Source: Candidatus Gastranaerophilales bacterium
GTDB lineage: Bacteria > Cyanobacteriota > Vampirovibrionia > Gastranaerophilales > Gastranaerophilaceae
Assembly: GCA_944324305.1 (NCBI GenBank)
Contig: CALUVV010000005.1
Location: 62,001-126,000, forward strand
Direction of reading: 5' to 3'
Length of the DNA stretch: 64,000 nt
Under the pieces are notes generated by a model. It was not told the origin of the DNA. It was given only the letters and a program-made list of their open reading frames with translations, and made no database searches. Of this stretch, positions 37,302 to 46,642 are shown piece by piece. The position numbers and the translations under genes are program-made. Positions within the stretch are counted from its first letter, which is position 1. Each line of letters begins with the position of its first letter.

Positions 37302-38960
37302 ATGAAAAAATTTGATATTTTCAGACAGTTCAGGGATGCTGTCATAATCTTAAACAGAAAGCAGGAAGTTGTTTACAGAAACCACACTTTTAAAAGGTGG
37401 TTTAAAGACTTTACAAATATAAAAAAGCTTTCATATCACTCAAGTTTTGACATCTGTCCGCTTAATTCCGAAAATATTGAAATATATTCTCCAATATACC
37501 ATGCAGTCAGCTCAAAAGAAAATTTCTTTGCAAGAATTTCTTACCAATCAGAGCTTAACAGAATTTTTTATTACGACCTGCAGGCTGTCAAAAAAGGAAA
37601 TTATACAATAATATTCTTCACAGACGTAAGCGCACAGAACAAGCTTAATGATACGTCAAAAGAAAACGAAAAATTAAAAGAGAAAATAAATAAGCTTGTT
37701 GAAGAAAATGAAGATTTGCAAAAAATTAAAAGGAAAGCTCAAAGTCAGGCCATCCGAATTGCACTCATAAACAAGGTTTCCAATAATATAAGAGAAAGCA
37801 TTGATATATCCCAAATCCTTCAATCTGCTTTAAAAGAACTTGCGTTAATGTTCGGAGCTTTTAAAGCTTATTATGCGGAAGCCTGGGGAAATGATTTTAT
37901 AATCAAAGAAGTTTACGGCGGTAAAAAATCAAAAAATGACAAAACAATTCAATTTGATGTACTGACCTCGAAAACTATTGCGGCAAAAGAGATTTCGGTT
38001 TCTAACTCATTAACCGAATTCGTTAATGCAAAACCTTTTAAACAACCCGTATTAAGAATAATCGTCCCCGTTCATCATATGCAAAACCTAATGGGGGTCA
38101 TAGTTTTACTCAGCTATCAAAAACGCGAGCTTAACGAAGAAATTGAAATTCTTGAAGCGATTTCCTCACAATTATCAAACGCAATTACACGTGCCGAACT
38201 TTATCAAAAGAATATTCGCACGGTAAACGAATTAAAGAATACCTTAAAAGAGCTTAAAGAAACTCAAATTCAACTGATAAATTCCGAAAAAATGGCTTCA
38301 CTCGGCCAGCTTGTCGCAGGCGTCGCCCATGAAATTAATACTCCCGTAGCCTCTATAAAATCAAATAACGGAATAGTCGCAAAGCTGCTCGGCTCAATAG
38401 AAGACAACGAATTAAAAGAGATGCTGACGGATATAAATGAAATTGACAAAGAGGCGGTAAACAGAATAAGCAGTATAGTTACATCTCTGAAAAAATTTGT
38501 CCGCCTTGATGAGGCAGAACTGCAGGAAGCAGACATAAATAAAGAACTTGATTTAACATTAGAACTCATCAGACACGAAACAAAAAACAGAATAGAAGTA
38601 ATAAAAAATTACGGTGAAATCCCCGTCATTAAATGTTTTCCAAACATGCTTAATCAGGTGTTTACCAACATTTTAATCAATGCCTGTCAGGCAATTGAAG
38701 GCAGCGGAAAAATTACAATAACTACAGAATTTAAAGACAAAAAGCTAATAGTAAAGATAAAAGATAACGGCAGAGGAATACCCCAAAATCAGCTCAGCAA
38801 GATATTTACAGCAGGATTTACAACCAAAGGAGCAGGCGTCGGAACAGGGCTCGGTTTAGCAATTTGTTCAAAGATAATCGAAAAGCATAACGGTGAAATC
38901 ATTGTAAACAGCGAGGAAGGTAAGGGGAGCGAGTTTATTATTACTATCTGTAGTGAGTAG
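37302..38960 (+). CDS. soluble PAS-GAF sensor histidine kinase
   Basis: The 552-residue protein has a PAS-like N-terminus (AVIILNRKQEVVYRNHTFKR), a coiled coil near residues 115-150, a GAF-like domain (about 165-305), a HisKA box with His343 (LVAGVAHEINTPVASIKSN) and an ATPase domain with NACQAIEGSG, DNGRGIP and GTGLGLAIC. No membrane helix exists, so it senses something in the cytoplasm. No response regulator is adjacent. It is divergent from the regulator at 37011. Confidence 0.9.
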   Translation: MKKFDIFRQFRDAVIILNRKQEVVYRNHTFKRWFKDFTNIKKLSYHSSFDICPLNSENIEIYSPIYHAVSSKENFFARISYQSELNRIFYYDLQAVKKGNYTIIFFTDVSAQNKLNDTSKENEKLKEKINKLVEENEDLQKIKRKAQSQAIRIALINKVSNNIRESIDISQILQSALKELALMFGAFKAYYAEAWGNDFIIKEVYGGKKSKNDKTIQFDVLTSKTIAAKEISVSNSLTEFVNAKPFKQPVLRIIVPVHHMQNLMGVIVLLSYQKRELNEEIEILEAISSQLSNAITRAELYQKNIRTVNELKNTLKELKETQIQLINSEKMASLGQLVAGVAHEINTPVASIKSNNGIVAKLLGSIEDNELKEMLTDINEIDKEAVNRISSIVTSLKKFVRLDEAELQEADINKELDLTLELIRHETKNRIEVIKNYGEIPVIKCFPNMLNQVFTNILINACQAIEGSGKITITTEFKDKKLIVKIKDNGRGIPQNQLSKIFTAGFTTKGAGVGTGLGLAICSKIIEKHNGEIIVNSEEGKGSEFIITICSE

Positions 38961-39273
38961 TATTTATGAATTTTTGTTACAAATTTGGCATTAATATAAT
39001 TGAAAGACACTAATTATTAATTAAACAAACAAAGCACTTTTTTAAATATTTACTTAAAATTGAGACAAACGTTAAAAAACATGTTATATTGTTAATATAA
39101 AGTGTCAGTTTTACCCTTAAAGAATAATTTAACCCGCAACTGCACTTTCTTAAAGTTAATGTAATAAAAGTTAATATAAAGTAGGTAAAAAAGGCAATAT
39201 TTTATTCTCAATATTTTTTATTAAATCATAAGGTGTAGTAGAATTTAATATTGTGTGTCGGAGGAAAAATTTA
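38961..39273 (+). promoter_or_regulatory. 313-base AT-rich upstream region with direct repeat
   Basis: GTTAATATAAAGT occurs at 39091-39103 and again at 39170-39182, 79 bases apart, with a related GTTAATGTAATAAAA between. No ORF with a ribosome site is visible. The repeats could be regulator sites or two promoters for the HEAT-repeat gene. Confidence 0.4.
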
Positions 39274-40131
39274 ATGACAATTAGTGTGAACAGCAAGAAA
39301 AAACAAGTTAAAAAATCTTTTGAAGAATTATTGACAGATTTAAAAACGAGCAATTCGGAAAAAGTAAGATATAATGCTGCGCGTGTTCTCGGTGAAATGG
39401 GTGATTCCAAAGCCGTTGAACCGTTAATTGAAGTTTTAAAACACGACAAAAACGGCTCCGTAAGACTTTATGCAGCACGTGCACTCGGTGAACTCGGGGA
39501 TTCTAAAGCAACAGTACATTTAATTGAATCTTTACGCGAAGACAGAAACGTAGATGTAAGAGTTCGTGCAGCACGTGCATTAGGACGTTTGGGCGGTGCA
39601 ATCGTTGTTGAACCTCTTGTTGAAGCTTTGAATGACGAAAACCCTCAAGTTTGTATTACTGCAACTGATGCTTTGATTGAAATCGGTGATGTTGCAACTG
39701 ATGCTTTAATCGCTTCTTTAGACCATGAAAAAGTTAACGTAAGATGTGATGCAACAAGAGCTTTAGGAGAAATAGGAAACAAAAAAGCTGTTGATAAAGT
39801 TATTAATATGTTATATGATGAATGGGTTAACGTAAGAATTTATGCGGTAACTTCATTAGGAAAATTAAACGATACAAAAGCTGTTCCGGCATTAATTGAT
39901 GTTATGAAAAACCGTTCTGAAAATGAACTTGTAAGAGCAGGTGCTGCTGCTGCATTAGGTGTTCTCAGAGATCAAAGAGCATTGCTTCCTTTAAGAGAAT
40001 TAATTATGGAAGCCGAAGAATTAGGCGAATTGGAAGATACAGCATTGAAGTCATTCAAAAAAATCATGGCTGCAAACTGGCAGTCAATTCCGGGTGCTAC
40101 AGCTCAGAAAAAACCTGCAGCTACATTCTAA
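39274..40131 (+). CDS. HEAT/PBS-lyase-like repeat protein
   Basis: The 285-residue protein is made of about seven helical repeats of some 31 residues with the pattern VRYNAARVLGEMGDSKAVEP, starting near residue 28. Such repeats are found in phycocyanobilin lyase subunits of Cyanobacteria and in many scaffold proteins. With no phycobiliproteins here, a scaffold role is more likely. ATG at 39274 follows GGAGGAAAAA. The long upstream region is unusual in this dense window. Confidence 0.88.
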   Translation: MTISVNSKKKQVKKSFEELLTDLKTSNSEKVRYNAARVLGEMGDSKAVEPLIEVLKHDKNGSVRLYAARALGELGDSKATVHLIESLREDRNVDVRVRAARALGRLGGAIVVEPLVEALNDENPQVCITATDALIEIGDVATDALIASLDHEKVNVRCDATRALGEIGNKKAVDKVINMLYDEWVNVRIYAVTSLGKLNDTKAVPALIDVMKNRSENELVRAGAAAALGVLRDQRALLPLRELIMEAEELGELEDTALKSFKKIMAANWQSIPGATAQKKPAATF

Positions 40132-40160
40132 GAAAGAATTTTAAAACAAAAAGGATTAAA

Positions 40161-40194
40161 AATACTCACCGAATATTCGGTGAGTATTTTATTT
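40161..40194 (+). terminator. intrinsic terminator
   Basis: AATACTCACCGAATATTCGG and its complement form a 13-base-pair stem followed by TTTTATTT, after the HEAT-repeat gene. Confidence 0.85.
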
Positions 40195-40253
40195 AGATAT
40201 TGACTTTTTATAAAAAATAATTCAAAATAAATATAATAACAAGGAGGTCAAGA

Positions 40254-40307
40254 ATGAATATTTGTAAAGCTTTAAGGATTGCCCCCCCCCCGCAAAGTCA
40301 ATTATAA
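40254..40307 (+). repeat. C10 tract and out-of-frame leader, locus 4
   Basis: C10 lies at 40282-40291, followed by GCAAAG as in locus 3. The leader ORF is 17 codons plus TAA. It is one base short of the prepilin frame. Confidence 0.85.
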
Positions 40308-41026
40308 TCAAGTTTTTCAAGAAACCTATTTACTTTATTAATTTTATATGCAATAATAGTGATATGCATCATCACAGTTATAGCAAAAAATTTGCATTTA
40401 CGTTGGCAGAAGTTTTAATTACACTCGGGATTATCGGAGTTGTTGCGGCGATGACACTGCCAACGCTTATTAACGATAAGCAAAACAAAGAGTTAGAAGC
40501 AGGCTTTAAAAAGGCATACTCAATATTGCAGGCAGCCTTTAATAAAATGAGTTATGATGAAGGTCAAATTATAAACAGTGAAAATTACCCGAGTTGGAAT
40601 TTTGTAGACAAATTCAAAACTTATTTCCAAGATACATGCGAAAATAATACAAATTGTAATATAACAATAAATAATGGCGATTATAAATCTTATAATAACG
40701 GTCATATGGAACTGTCATGGTTAGATGACGGCAAAATAATGCTTCCTGACGGGATGCTAATAATGATTGAAGATCCATATAACGGCGGAAAGTTATACAT
40801 TACTGTTGATGTAAACGGGCTGAAAAAGAGACCGAACAGATGGGGTTATGATTTATTTACATTCCAGGTAACCAACGACGGCAAATTGCTTCCGGGTGGA
40901 GCAAAAGGAACAGACATGGAAGCCGAAGAGTTCTGTTCTATATCAAAAACATCTATATATAACGGATTTGGTTGTGCATACAGAGCAATTGCAGAAAGTG
41001 ATTACTTTAAAAAATTGCCGAGATAA
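40254..41026 (+). CDS. pseudopilin with ten-base C tract; start out of frame by one base
   Basis: The body has KKFAFTLAEVLITLGIIGVV, a globular domain with VDVNGLKKRPNRWGYDLF and a C-terminus ending in YFKKLPR. The ATG at 40254 has a strong AAGGAGG site but the C10 run (40282-40291) leads to TAA at 40305. One added base gives MNICKALRIAPPPAK and an open frame to FTLAE. As assembled, the first in-frame ATG is at 40364 (MHHHSYSKKFAFT), which would give a short normal leader but has no visible ribosome site. Here both routes to the protein seem possible. Confidence 0.82.
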
Positions 41027-41028
41027 AT

Positions 41029-41814
41029 TTATTTAAAGTAATATTCAATTTCGGTTGATAAATCAAGCTTTTTAGCATCAGGTTTGAAAATTTTTGACTT
41101 CAAACCCATTTTTGCCAGTCTGTATTTCAAACTTACCGCCAGAACTCCAAGTCCGTATTTACAAGAGCGGACAAAATTTATTGAAGAAGCTTCTTTAAAG
41201 TATTTTGTCGGGCACGAAACTTCACCTATTTTAAAATTATTATAAAAAAGCAATGCAATCATTTCATTATCAAAAATGAAATCATCATCGCATTCAGCAA
41301 GCGGAAGCGTCTCAAGGACTTCTTTTGTAAAACCTCTGAAACCTGTATGATATTCGGTTAAATTTTCACCCGTAAATAAATTTTCAAACCAGGTTAAAAA
41401 CTTATTTGCAACGAACTTATACAAAGGCATTCCGCCTTTAATAGCAGAATTTCCGAGCATTCTGGAAGCCATAACGGCGTCATACTGACCGAACGCCATC
41501 ATGGAAACAATTGCGGGGATTAGTTTAGGAGTATACTGATAGTCGGGATGAAGCATTACGACAATATCCGCACCGGCTTTTAATGCAGCTTTGTAGCAGG
41601 ATTTCTGATTACCGCCGTAACCTTTATTTTCTTTGTGCACAATTGTCGTAATATTTAATTCTTTAGAAACGAGTTTGGTATTATCCTGCGAGTTATCATC
41701 AACAAGAATTACCTCATCGACAAAATCTTTATAAATTTCATCATAGGTTTGTTTAAGGGTTTTTTCTGCGTTATACGCAGGCATAATTACAACTACTTTT
41801 TTATTGTTTATCAT
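41029..41814 (-). CDS. family 2 glycosyltransferase
   Basis: The 261-residue protein has the GT2 fold with VVVIMPAYNAEKTL, the DDNSQDNT region for UDP or GDP sugar, KGYGGNQKS, and the metal-binding VMLHPDYQYTP in place of DxD. Relatives are dolichol/undecaprenyl-phosphate mannosyl- or glucosyltransferases. No membrane segment is apparent. The acceptor is not known. It lies convergent with the pseudopilin at 40254 with two bases between. Confidence 0.88.
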   Translation of the reverse strand: MINNKKVVVIMPAYNAEKTLKQTYDEIYKDFVDEVILVDDNSQDNTKLVSKELNITTIVHKENKGYGGNQKSCYKAALKAGADIVVMLHPDYQYTPKLIPAIVSMMAFGQYDAVMASRMLGNSAIKGGMPLYKFVANKFLTWFENLFTGENLTEYHTGFRGFTKEVLETLPLAECDDDFIFDNEMIALLFYNNFKIGEVSCPTKYFKEASSINFVRSCKYGLGVLAVSLKYRLAKMGLKSKIFKPDAKKLDLSTEIEYYFK

Positions 41815-41825
41815 AAGCTATTCTA

Positions 41826-41853
41826 AAACAAGAGGTGCTTTCGCACCCCTTAT
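41826..41853 (-). terminator. intrinsic terminator after hpf
   Basis: On the minus strand GGGGTGC, GAAA, GCACCTC leads to TTGTTTT. Confidence 0.7.
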
Positions 41854-41859
41854 AATTAA

Positions 41860-42222
41860 TTATTCTTCAACTGCTTCTGCAGTTTCTTCAACACCTGCAT
41901 CAGTTCTGATAGAAGATTTATCCGAACCCAGGCTTTTATCTTTGAATTTTTTAACCTGTCTGTCTAATTTATCAGCAAGTAAATCAATACTTTCATACAT
42001 AGAGTCAGCAGCTTCTTCACAGCGGATAACTCCCGTATTCATTTTACAATTTACTTCTGCAACGTGTTTTCCGGAAGCTGCGGGGTTTTTAATAACCGAA
42101 AGCACCACGTCTATACCTTGAATTTGATCATAGTGGTTAGCTACTTTACCGATTTTTTCTTTCACATAAGCTTTGATAGCGTCAGTGATTTCAATATTTC
42201 TTCCGTTTACATAAATGTGCAT
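41860..42222 (-). CDS. hpf: ribosome hibernation promoting factor, short form
   Basis: The 120-residue protein has the HPF/YfiA fold (MHIYVNGRNIEITDAIKAYV, then KEKIGKVANHYDQI and HVAEVNCKMNTGVIRCEEAA), which binds the small subunit decoding site and silences ribosomes. It has no long C-terminal dimerisation domain; an acidic tail (GVEETAEAVEE) replaces it. ATG follows GGAGGTTC and TATAAT lies about 35 bases upstream. Confidence 0.9.
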   Translation of the reverse strand: MHIYVNGRNIEITDAIKAYVKEKIGKVANHYDQIQGIDVVLSVIKNPAASGKHVAEVNCKMNTGVIRCEEAADSMYESIDLLADKLDRQVKKFKDKSLGSDKSSIRTDAGVEETAEAVEE

Positions 42223-42289
42223 GTGAACCTCCTATAACATACTGCTTGTATATTATAACACATTTCAGACTATTTTCATAGCCCTAAAA

Positions 42290-42547
42290 TTAATCTTCAA
42301 TAATAAACTGCTGTAATTCAACGTTAGGAGTTCCGATAACGCGCACCAATTCAAGCACTGAAGCTTTCATCTGGCATTTTTGCGAAGAACCGCTGAAAAA
42401 ATCTCTGTAAAAACATCCTTCACAATTGCAGCCTCTTTTATAACATTCAAGAGCCGTAGGTGTCCATCTTCTGACTGCAACAGCTCTGCCCATATCCCTA
42501 CTTCTAAACAATTTATATAATCTCCACTTATTAACTATCTCACCCAA
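42290..42547 (-). CDS. small Cys-containing hypothetical protein
   Basis: The 85-residue ORF starts with TTG at 42547; the ATG at 42496 (MGRAVAVRRW) would give 68 residues and may be the true start. It has a cluster of five Cys (CYKRGCNCEGCFYRDF, then a later C), which could bind a metal, and a C-terminal hydrophobic helix region. I do not know the family. A good promoter and a structured leader lie upstream. Confidence 0.65.
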   Translation of the reverse strand: MGEIVNKWRLYKLFRSRDMGRAVAVRRWTPTALECYKRGCNCEGCFYRDFFSGSSQKCQMKASVLELVRVIGTPNVELQQFIIED

Positions 42548-42868
42548 GGCACGAAAAATCAGCCGGCTTAATCCGTCACAATCCCCTTATCAGAGGCGGT
42601 TTCACCTCTCCACTCGTCCTTAATTACATTATAAAAAATAAGGGAATTATTTCAAGGGCGCGGCATGAGATTATGAACATTTGTAACAAACCCCGTAAAT
42701 AGTACAGTACAGCCGTTTTTCAAAAGTCAATCATGCCAAAAATTAAGCTGTCACATGGTTTGCAGACTTTAAAACATGAAAACATGCTCATGCCATGGTT
42801 TTCCATGATTTTCTAATGTATTAAGATTTGTAAAAGATTTAACAACCATGCCTGTTTCGGGCATGCCT
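42548..42868 (-). promoter_or_regulatory. 321-base gap with promoter and leader hairpin
   Basis: On the minus strand TTGAAA (42650-42655) and TATAAT (42628-42633) are 16 bases apart. Downstream, AGAGG and CCTCT form a hairpin at 42592-42609 in the leader of the gene at 42290. On the mntP side, GCATGCC and AGGCATG (about 42848-42867) form a possible terminator for mntP. The rest has no supported feature. Confidence 0.5.
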
Positions 42869-43411
42869 TTATATAAAAACATTTTTAAATGCAAGCAATA
42901 TCAAAATAATACCGCCTGAAATTTCAAGATATTTTGAAGGCAGTTTTTTAAAGAAATTCCCGAGCCAAAAACCGGAAACAGACATAAAAAATGACATAAA
43001 GCCGATTATCAGAACAGAAAGTATTAACGGGGTTTTAGTTAAATTAAGGCTTACGCCCGATACTAGCGCGTCAATACTTGTTGCCAGCCCCATACCGAGA
43101 AGGCATTTCAAGTCTATACAGCAAATATTTTCATCTTTTTCATTAAAAGCTTCATATATAAGTTTTGCACCGAGAGCAAAAAAGATTATAAAAACAAGCC
43201 ATTTAGCGTAAGGTTCAATGTATCTGCTTATTGCTCCCGTAAAAAAATAACCTATACAGGGCATAATTCCTTGAGAAAGCCCCATTGTAAATGCAAGTGC
43301 AAGAGAATTTTTTGTTCTGTTACGGGTAAAAACCAATCCTTGCGAAAAAGAAACAACAAGGCAATCAACACCTAATGCGGCAGCTAAAAATAATATTTCT
43401 ATTAAGTGCAA
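42869..43411 (-). CDS. mntP: putative manganese efflux pump MntP
   Basis: The 180-residue protein has six membrane helices in two related halves, with the family Asp residues in LGVDCLVVSFSQ and GLATSIDALVSG. MntP exports Mn2+ in enteric bacteria. It overlaps the upstream DUF4127 gene by ten bases, so no room is left for the manganese riboswitch that controls it elsewhere. The function is from family knowledge. Confidence 0.88.
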   Translation of the reverse strand: MHLIEILFLAAALGVDCLVVSFSQGLVFTRNRTKNSLALAFTMGLSQGIMPCIGYFFTGAISRYIEPYAKWLVFIIFFALGAKLIYEAFNEKDENICCIDLKCLLGMGLATSIDALVSGVSLNLTKTPLILSVLIIGFMSFFMSVSGFWLGNFFKKLPSKYLEISGGIILILLAFKNVFI

Positions 43412-44727
43412 ACCTCTACCTCAAACAATCTGTCCCATGGAAATTTATAACTTATATCGTATTTTACTCCAAGTTTTTCAAAAATTCTATTCTCAAATGG
43501 TTTCATTTTTTGTTCAACCAGGATTTCATCGGGTTTTGAAAGCTGCTGCCTGACATTTGCCTGATAAGCCCAGTCATCAAGAAATCTTACTGTCTGCAGT
43601 TTTTTGAAACTAGCGTCATTATAACTTTTTGCAAAATATTTAACTTTCGCCGCACAAATAAGGCTTCCCAGAGAATTTGCAGAAGTATTCCACGCGGAAT
43701 ATCCGTAAAAGTTGTCATCAAAATCTTTTTCAAAAAGCTTTTCCACAAATGCATTATCCGAGCCGTTTGCATATCTGACATCCGCAATCATATAAGGCTT
43801 ATCGGGCTTTTGCCATAAACCGTCATAAGGAGCCGCAGGGACTTTCATAACGATTTCCCCCTGACGTTCCTTAAAATTATTCACATACAATAAAATGTCC
43901 GCATCCTGAGGCTCACAGACCTCGCATCCAGCGAGTTCAAGCTGCCCCCTGACGGAATTTTCTATTGAAACATCTTCATAATTTGAAATTAAATTTTTAT
44001 ATTCAGGCTCAAGAAATATCGGAGAAACTTTTAATTTTCCCTTAATCGACCGTGCAAGAAGCGTCAAGGGAATTTCATCCGCTCCGGTTTTTACAAAACC
44101 GCCGAGCTTTTCAAGTTCACGCGCTTCCTGAACATTAAAACCGTATTCCGCACAGTCATCTTTTGAAAAAACAAGAGTATCAAAAAAATTCCCCCATTGT
44201 AAATATGTTTTATTTATTTCAAAATTTCTTCTGCGTGTCGCAAGATAGTCGTCGAGAATATCTGAAGGAACTTCATTTTTACATACGGTTCCGAATTTAT
44301 CCATGCAGAATGAATAATTAAAAATTTTCTTTCCCCATTTGTTCCAGTATTCTTTTTCTTCTTCATTAATATTATTATTTGAAATTCTCATTATGCTTGA
44401 AAATGCATAAATTTTAGCATTCTTTTCAGAGAGAATGTCTTTTAATTTTTCAATACGTTCTTTAATCTTTTCAAACGTATCCGTCGAACGCCTTGATGAT
44501 ATTAAACCGCCGTACGCAACAGTATCTAACGGCAGAATTACCGCATCTACAGGCGGCAAGTTTTTTAACCATTGAAAAATTTTATCAACATCGGCATATT
44601 TATTTAAACCCCCGAGCCATTCCCGTTGCGGCATAAATAATTTTATACTGTCATCCGCGGCACAAATCTGCTCCGGAAGGGTATAGCATACGGGTCTGTT
44701 ATCTATAGGTATAAAAGCTATGTTCAT
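43402..44727 (-). CDS. DUF4127 family protein
   Basis: The 441-residue protein begins MNIAFIPIDNRPVCYTLPEQ, the typical start of DUF4127, and has GLNKYADVDKIFQWL, YGGLISSRRS and the later AAPYDGLW and ADVRYANGSDNAF. The family is of unknown function; some relatives occur with surface glycan genes. I set the start at 44727 because the family conservation begins there. It overlaps mntP and may form an operon with it. It is divergent from ubiE with only 47 bases between starts. Confidence 0.85.
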   Translation of the reverse strand: MNIAFIPIDNRPVCYTLPEQICAADDSIKLFMPQREWLGGLNKYADVDKIFQWLKNLPPVDAVILPLDTVAYGGLISSRRSTDTFEKIKERIEKLKDILSEKNAKIYAFSSIMRISNNNINEEEKEYWNKWGKKIFNYSFCMDKFGTVCKNEVPSDILDDYLATRRRNFEINKTYLQWGNFFDTLVFSKDDCAEYGFNVQEARELEKLGGFVKTGADEIPLTLLARSIKGKLKVSPIFLEPEYKNLISNYEDVSIENSVRGQLELAGCEVCEPQDADILLYVNNFKERQGEIVMKVPAAPYDGLWQKPDKPYMIADVRYANGSDNAFVEKLFEKDFDDNFYGYSAWNTSANSLGSLICAAKVKYFAKSYNDASFKKLQTVRFLDDWAYQANVRQQLSKPDEILVEQKMKPFENRIFEKLGVKYDISYKFPWDRLFEVEVCT

Positions 44728-44774
44728 AAATCTATTATATGTTAAGATTAAATTTAAACAAAAAGGTAACAATT

Positions 44775-45467
44775 ATGACACATAATAACCCGCTTGATAA
44801 ATCACCCGAAAAAATTCATATAATGTTCAATACGGTTTCCAGAAAATATGACCTGATGAATAATATCATGTCTTTCGGAACCCACCATTACGTAAAGTAC
44901 AGAAGCATAAAAAGCCTTAATATAAAGCCGCATGATAATGTTATAGACCTATGCTGCGGAACCGGAGATCTTGCGCGAATTATAAAACGCATTCAGCCTG
45001 ATGCATGCGTTACGGGAATTGATTTTTCTGAGGAAATGCTTAAAATTGCAAAAAGTAAATCTTCGAAAGGCAAAATAAGATACCTGCAGGGAGATGTTAC
45101 AAATCTTCCGTATGAAGATAATTCTTTTGATATTGTCACAATGGGTTTCGGACTGCGTAATATTGCAAACGCAGAAAAAGCAGTCGAAGAAGCTTACAGA
45201 ATTTTGAGACCGAACGGAAGTTTTCTGCATCTGGATTTTGGCAGAAAAAATTTTTTAAGCAAAATCTATGATAAAATTACACCTGTTTTAGCCAAAATGT
45301 TTACGGATAACGGATTTTCGTACGAATACCTGATTGCATCCAAACAAAATTTCCCTTCACCCGAAGATTTAATAAAAGATTTCGAAAGTAAAGGATTTAA
45401 ATTCAAAAAACGCAATGATTTTCTTTTGGGCGTAATTTCAGCGCAAATAATGACTAAAAAAGCTTAA
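44775..45467 (+). CDS. ubiE: UbiE/MenG-type C-methyltransferase
   Basis: The 230-residue protein is the class I methyltransferase that methylates demethylmenaquinone (or the ubiquinone precursor). Motifs are VIDLCCGTGDLARI for SAM, MSFGTHHYVKYRSI-type N-terminus, GFGLRNIANAEKAV and LDFGRKNFLSKIYD. No other quinone gene is nearby. In an apparently fermentative organism its real substrate is open. Confidence 0.88.
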   Translation: MTHNNPLDKSPEKIHIMFNTVSRKYDLMNNIMSFGTHHYVKYRSIKSLNIKPHDNVIDLCCGTGDLARIIKRIQPDACVTGIDFSEEMLKIAKSKSSKGKIRYLQGDVTNLPYEDNSFDIVTMGFGLRNIANAEKAVEEAYRILRPNGSFLHLDFGRKNFLSKIYDKITPVLAKMFTDNGFSYEYLIASKQNFPSPEDLIKDFESKGFKFKKRNDFLLGVISAQIMTKKA

Positions 45468-45470
45468 ATT

Positions 45471-46496
45471 TTAATAAACCCTGTATAAGTTACCGCCTTT
45501 TATGATGTCCGAAATTGCTATAAAAGAAACTCCGAGAATATAATCAACAGCTTCTTGAGTATCATATGCAATATGGGGGGTGATAATTACATCGGGATGT
45601 TGTGCGAGTTCCTGAATAATTTTTGCCTCTTCAATACACTCTAAACTGTTATTCAAATTTTTTGATAATCCGGTGCACTTAAAGCTTAAATCCTCACAAG
45701 TTACAACATCTAAAGCCGCACCCTTTATTATGCCCTTAGAAACTGCATTGGACAAATCTTTTATATTAACAATCTCTCCCCGCGAAGTGTTTATAAGATA
45801 AGATGTATTTTTCATAATGCTAAACTGTTCGGAAGCGAACATATGATAATTATTGCCTGTATAAGGAATATGAAGCGTTATAATATCCGACTCTCTCAAA
45901 AGTGTATTAAAATCAACATAAGAAACATTATATTTGGCCGAAAATTCCTGTTTTTCAACTATATCATATGCAAGTACTTTCATACCGAAAGCTTTTGCCA
46001 GTTTACATACAGCAACCCCTATATTGCCCGTGCCTACAACCCCCAGGTTAAACATAGAAACATCACGTCCGATAAAATCCTTAGAAATACATTCCTTATT
46101 CAATACATAACCGGAAGCAGGAATAATATGCCGCACAAGTGCAAGAATTAATCCCATAGTAAATTGTGCCACGGATTTTGCCCCGTAAGCTTCTACATTA
46201 ACAACCGCTATATTTTTTTCTTCGGCAGCTTTTAAGTTTATATGATCAATCCCCGTTGAACGTGTCGAAATTATCCTGAGATTTTTAAAAGAATTTATAA
46301 CATATTCTGTAAGTTTAGAGTCTACAAAAACACTTACGACTGCTGTATTATCCAGATCTTCCCGCGGCAGTCCGGATATTATCTCATCGTTTAAACTTTC
46401 TGTATAAAAAGTTATATCAAAATTATCCAATTCATGCGTTCTGAAAAACTCTTTCTCGCTTTCACGGTAATCAAACACCAACATTTTTACTGCCAT
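45471..46496 (-). CDS. ldhA: D-lactate dehydrogenase / D-2-hydroxyacid dehydrogenase
   Basis: The 341-residue protein has the NAD-binding motif GVVGTGNIGVAVCKLAKAFG, the catalytic Arg in ISTRSTGIDHIN, Glu region NTSRGEIVN and the His in ITPHIAYDTQEAVDY. It probably reduces pyruvate to D-lactate to recycle NADH in fermentation. Other 2-hydroxyacid dehydrogenases cannot be excluded. It is convergent with ubiE. Confidence 0.9.
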   Translation of the reverse strand: MAVKMLVFDYRESEKEFFRTHELDNFDITFYTESLNDEIISGLPREDLDNTAVVSVFVDSKLTEYVINSFKNLRIISTRSTGIDHINLKAAEEKNIAVVNVEAYGAKSVAQFTMGLILALVRHIIPASGYVLNKECISKDFIGRDVSMFNLGVVGTGNIGVAVCKLAKAFGMKVLAYDIVEKQEFSAKYNVSYVDFNTLLRESDIITLHIPYTGNNYHMFASEQFSIMKNTSYLINTSRGEIVNIKDLSNAVSKGIIKGAALDVVTCEDLSFKCTGLSKNLNNSLECIEEAKIIQELAQHPDVIITPHIAYDTQEAVDYILGVSFIAISDIIKGGNLYRVY

Positions 46497-46642
46497 TAAT
46501 TGTACCTCCTGACAGCATTATTAAATAAACCATCATTTATTCTATTGCACAAAAGTGTAAATATTCAGAACAATTAATTAATAAAAGGTTGAATGAAATC
46601 ACCCTTTAAAAAGTTTATTCTAAAAATGTGAAAGGAGTAAAT

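Noticed and set aside
42660-42840. Repeated CATG words and a possible gene in the mntP downstream gap
   Set aside because: No open frame with a ribosome site and no regular spacing of the words.
43390-43420. Manganese riboswitch before mntP
   Set aside because: mntP starts inside the upstream gene, so no leader exists.
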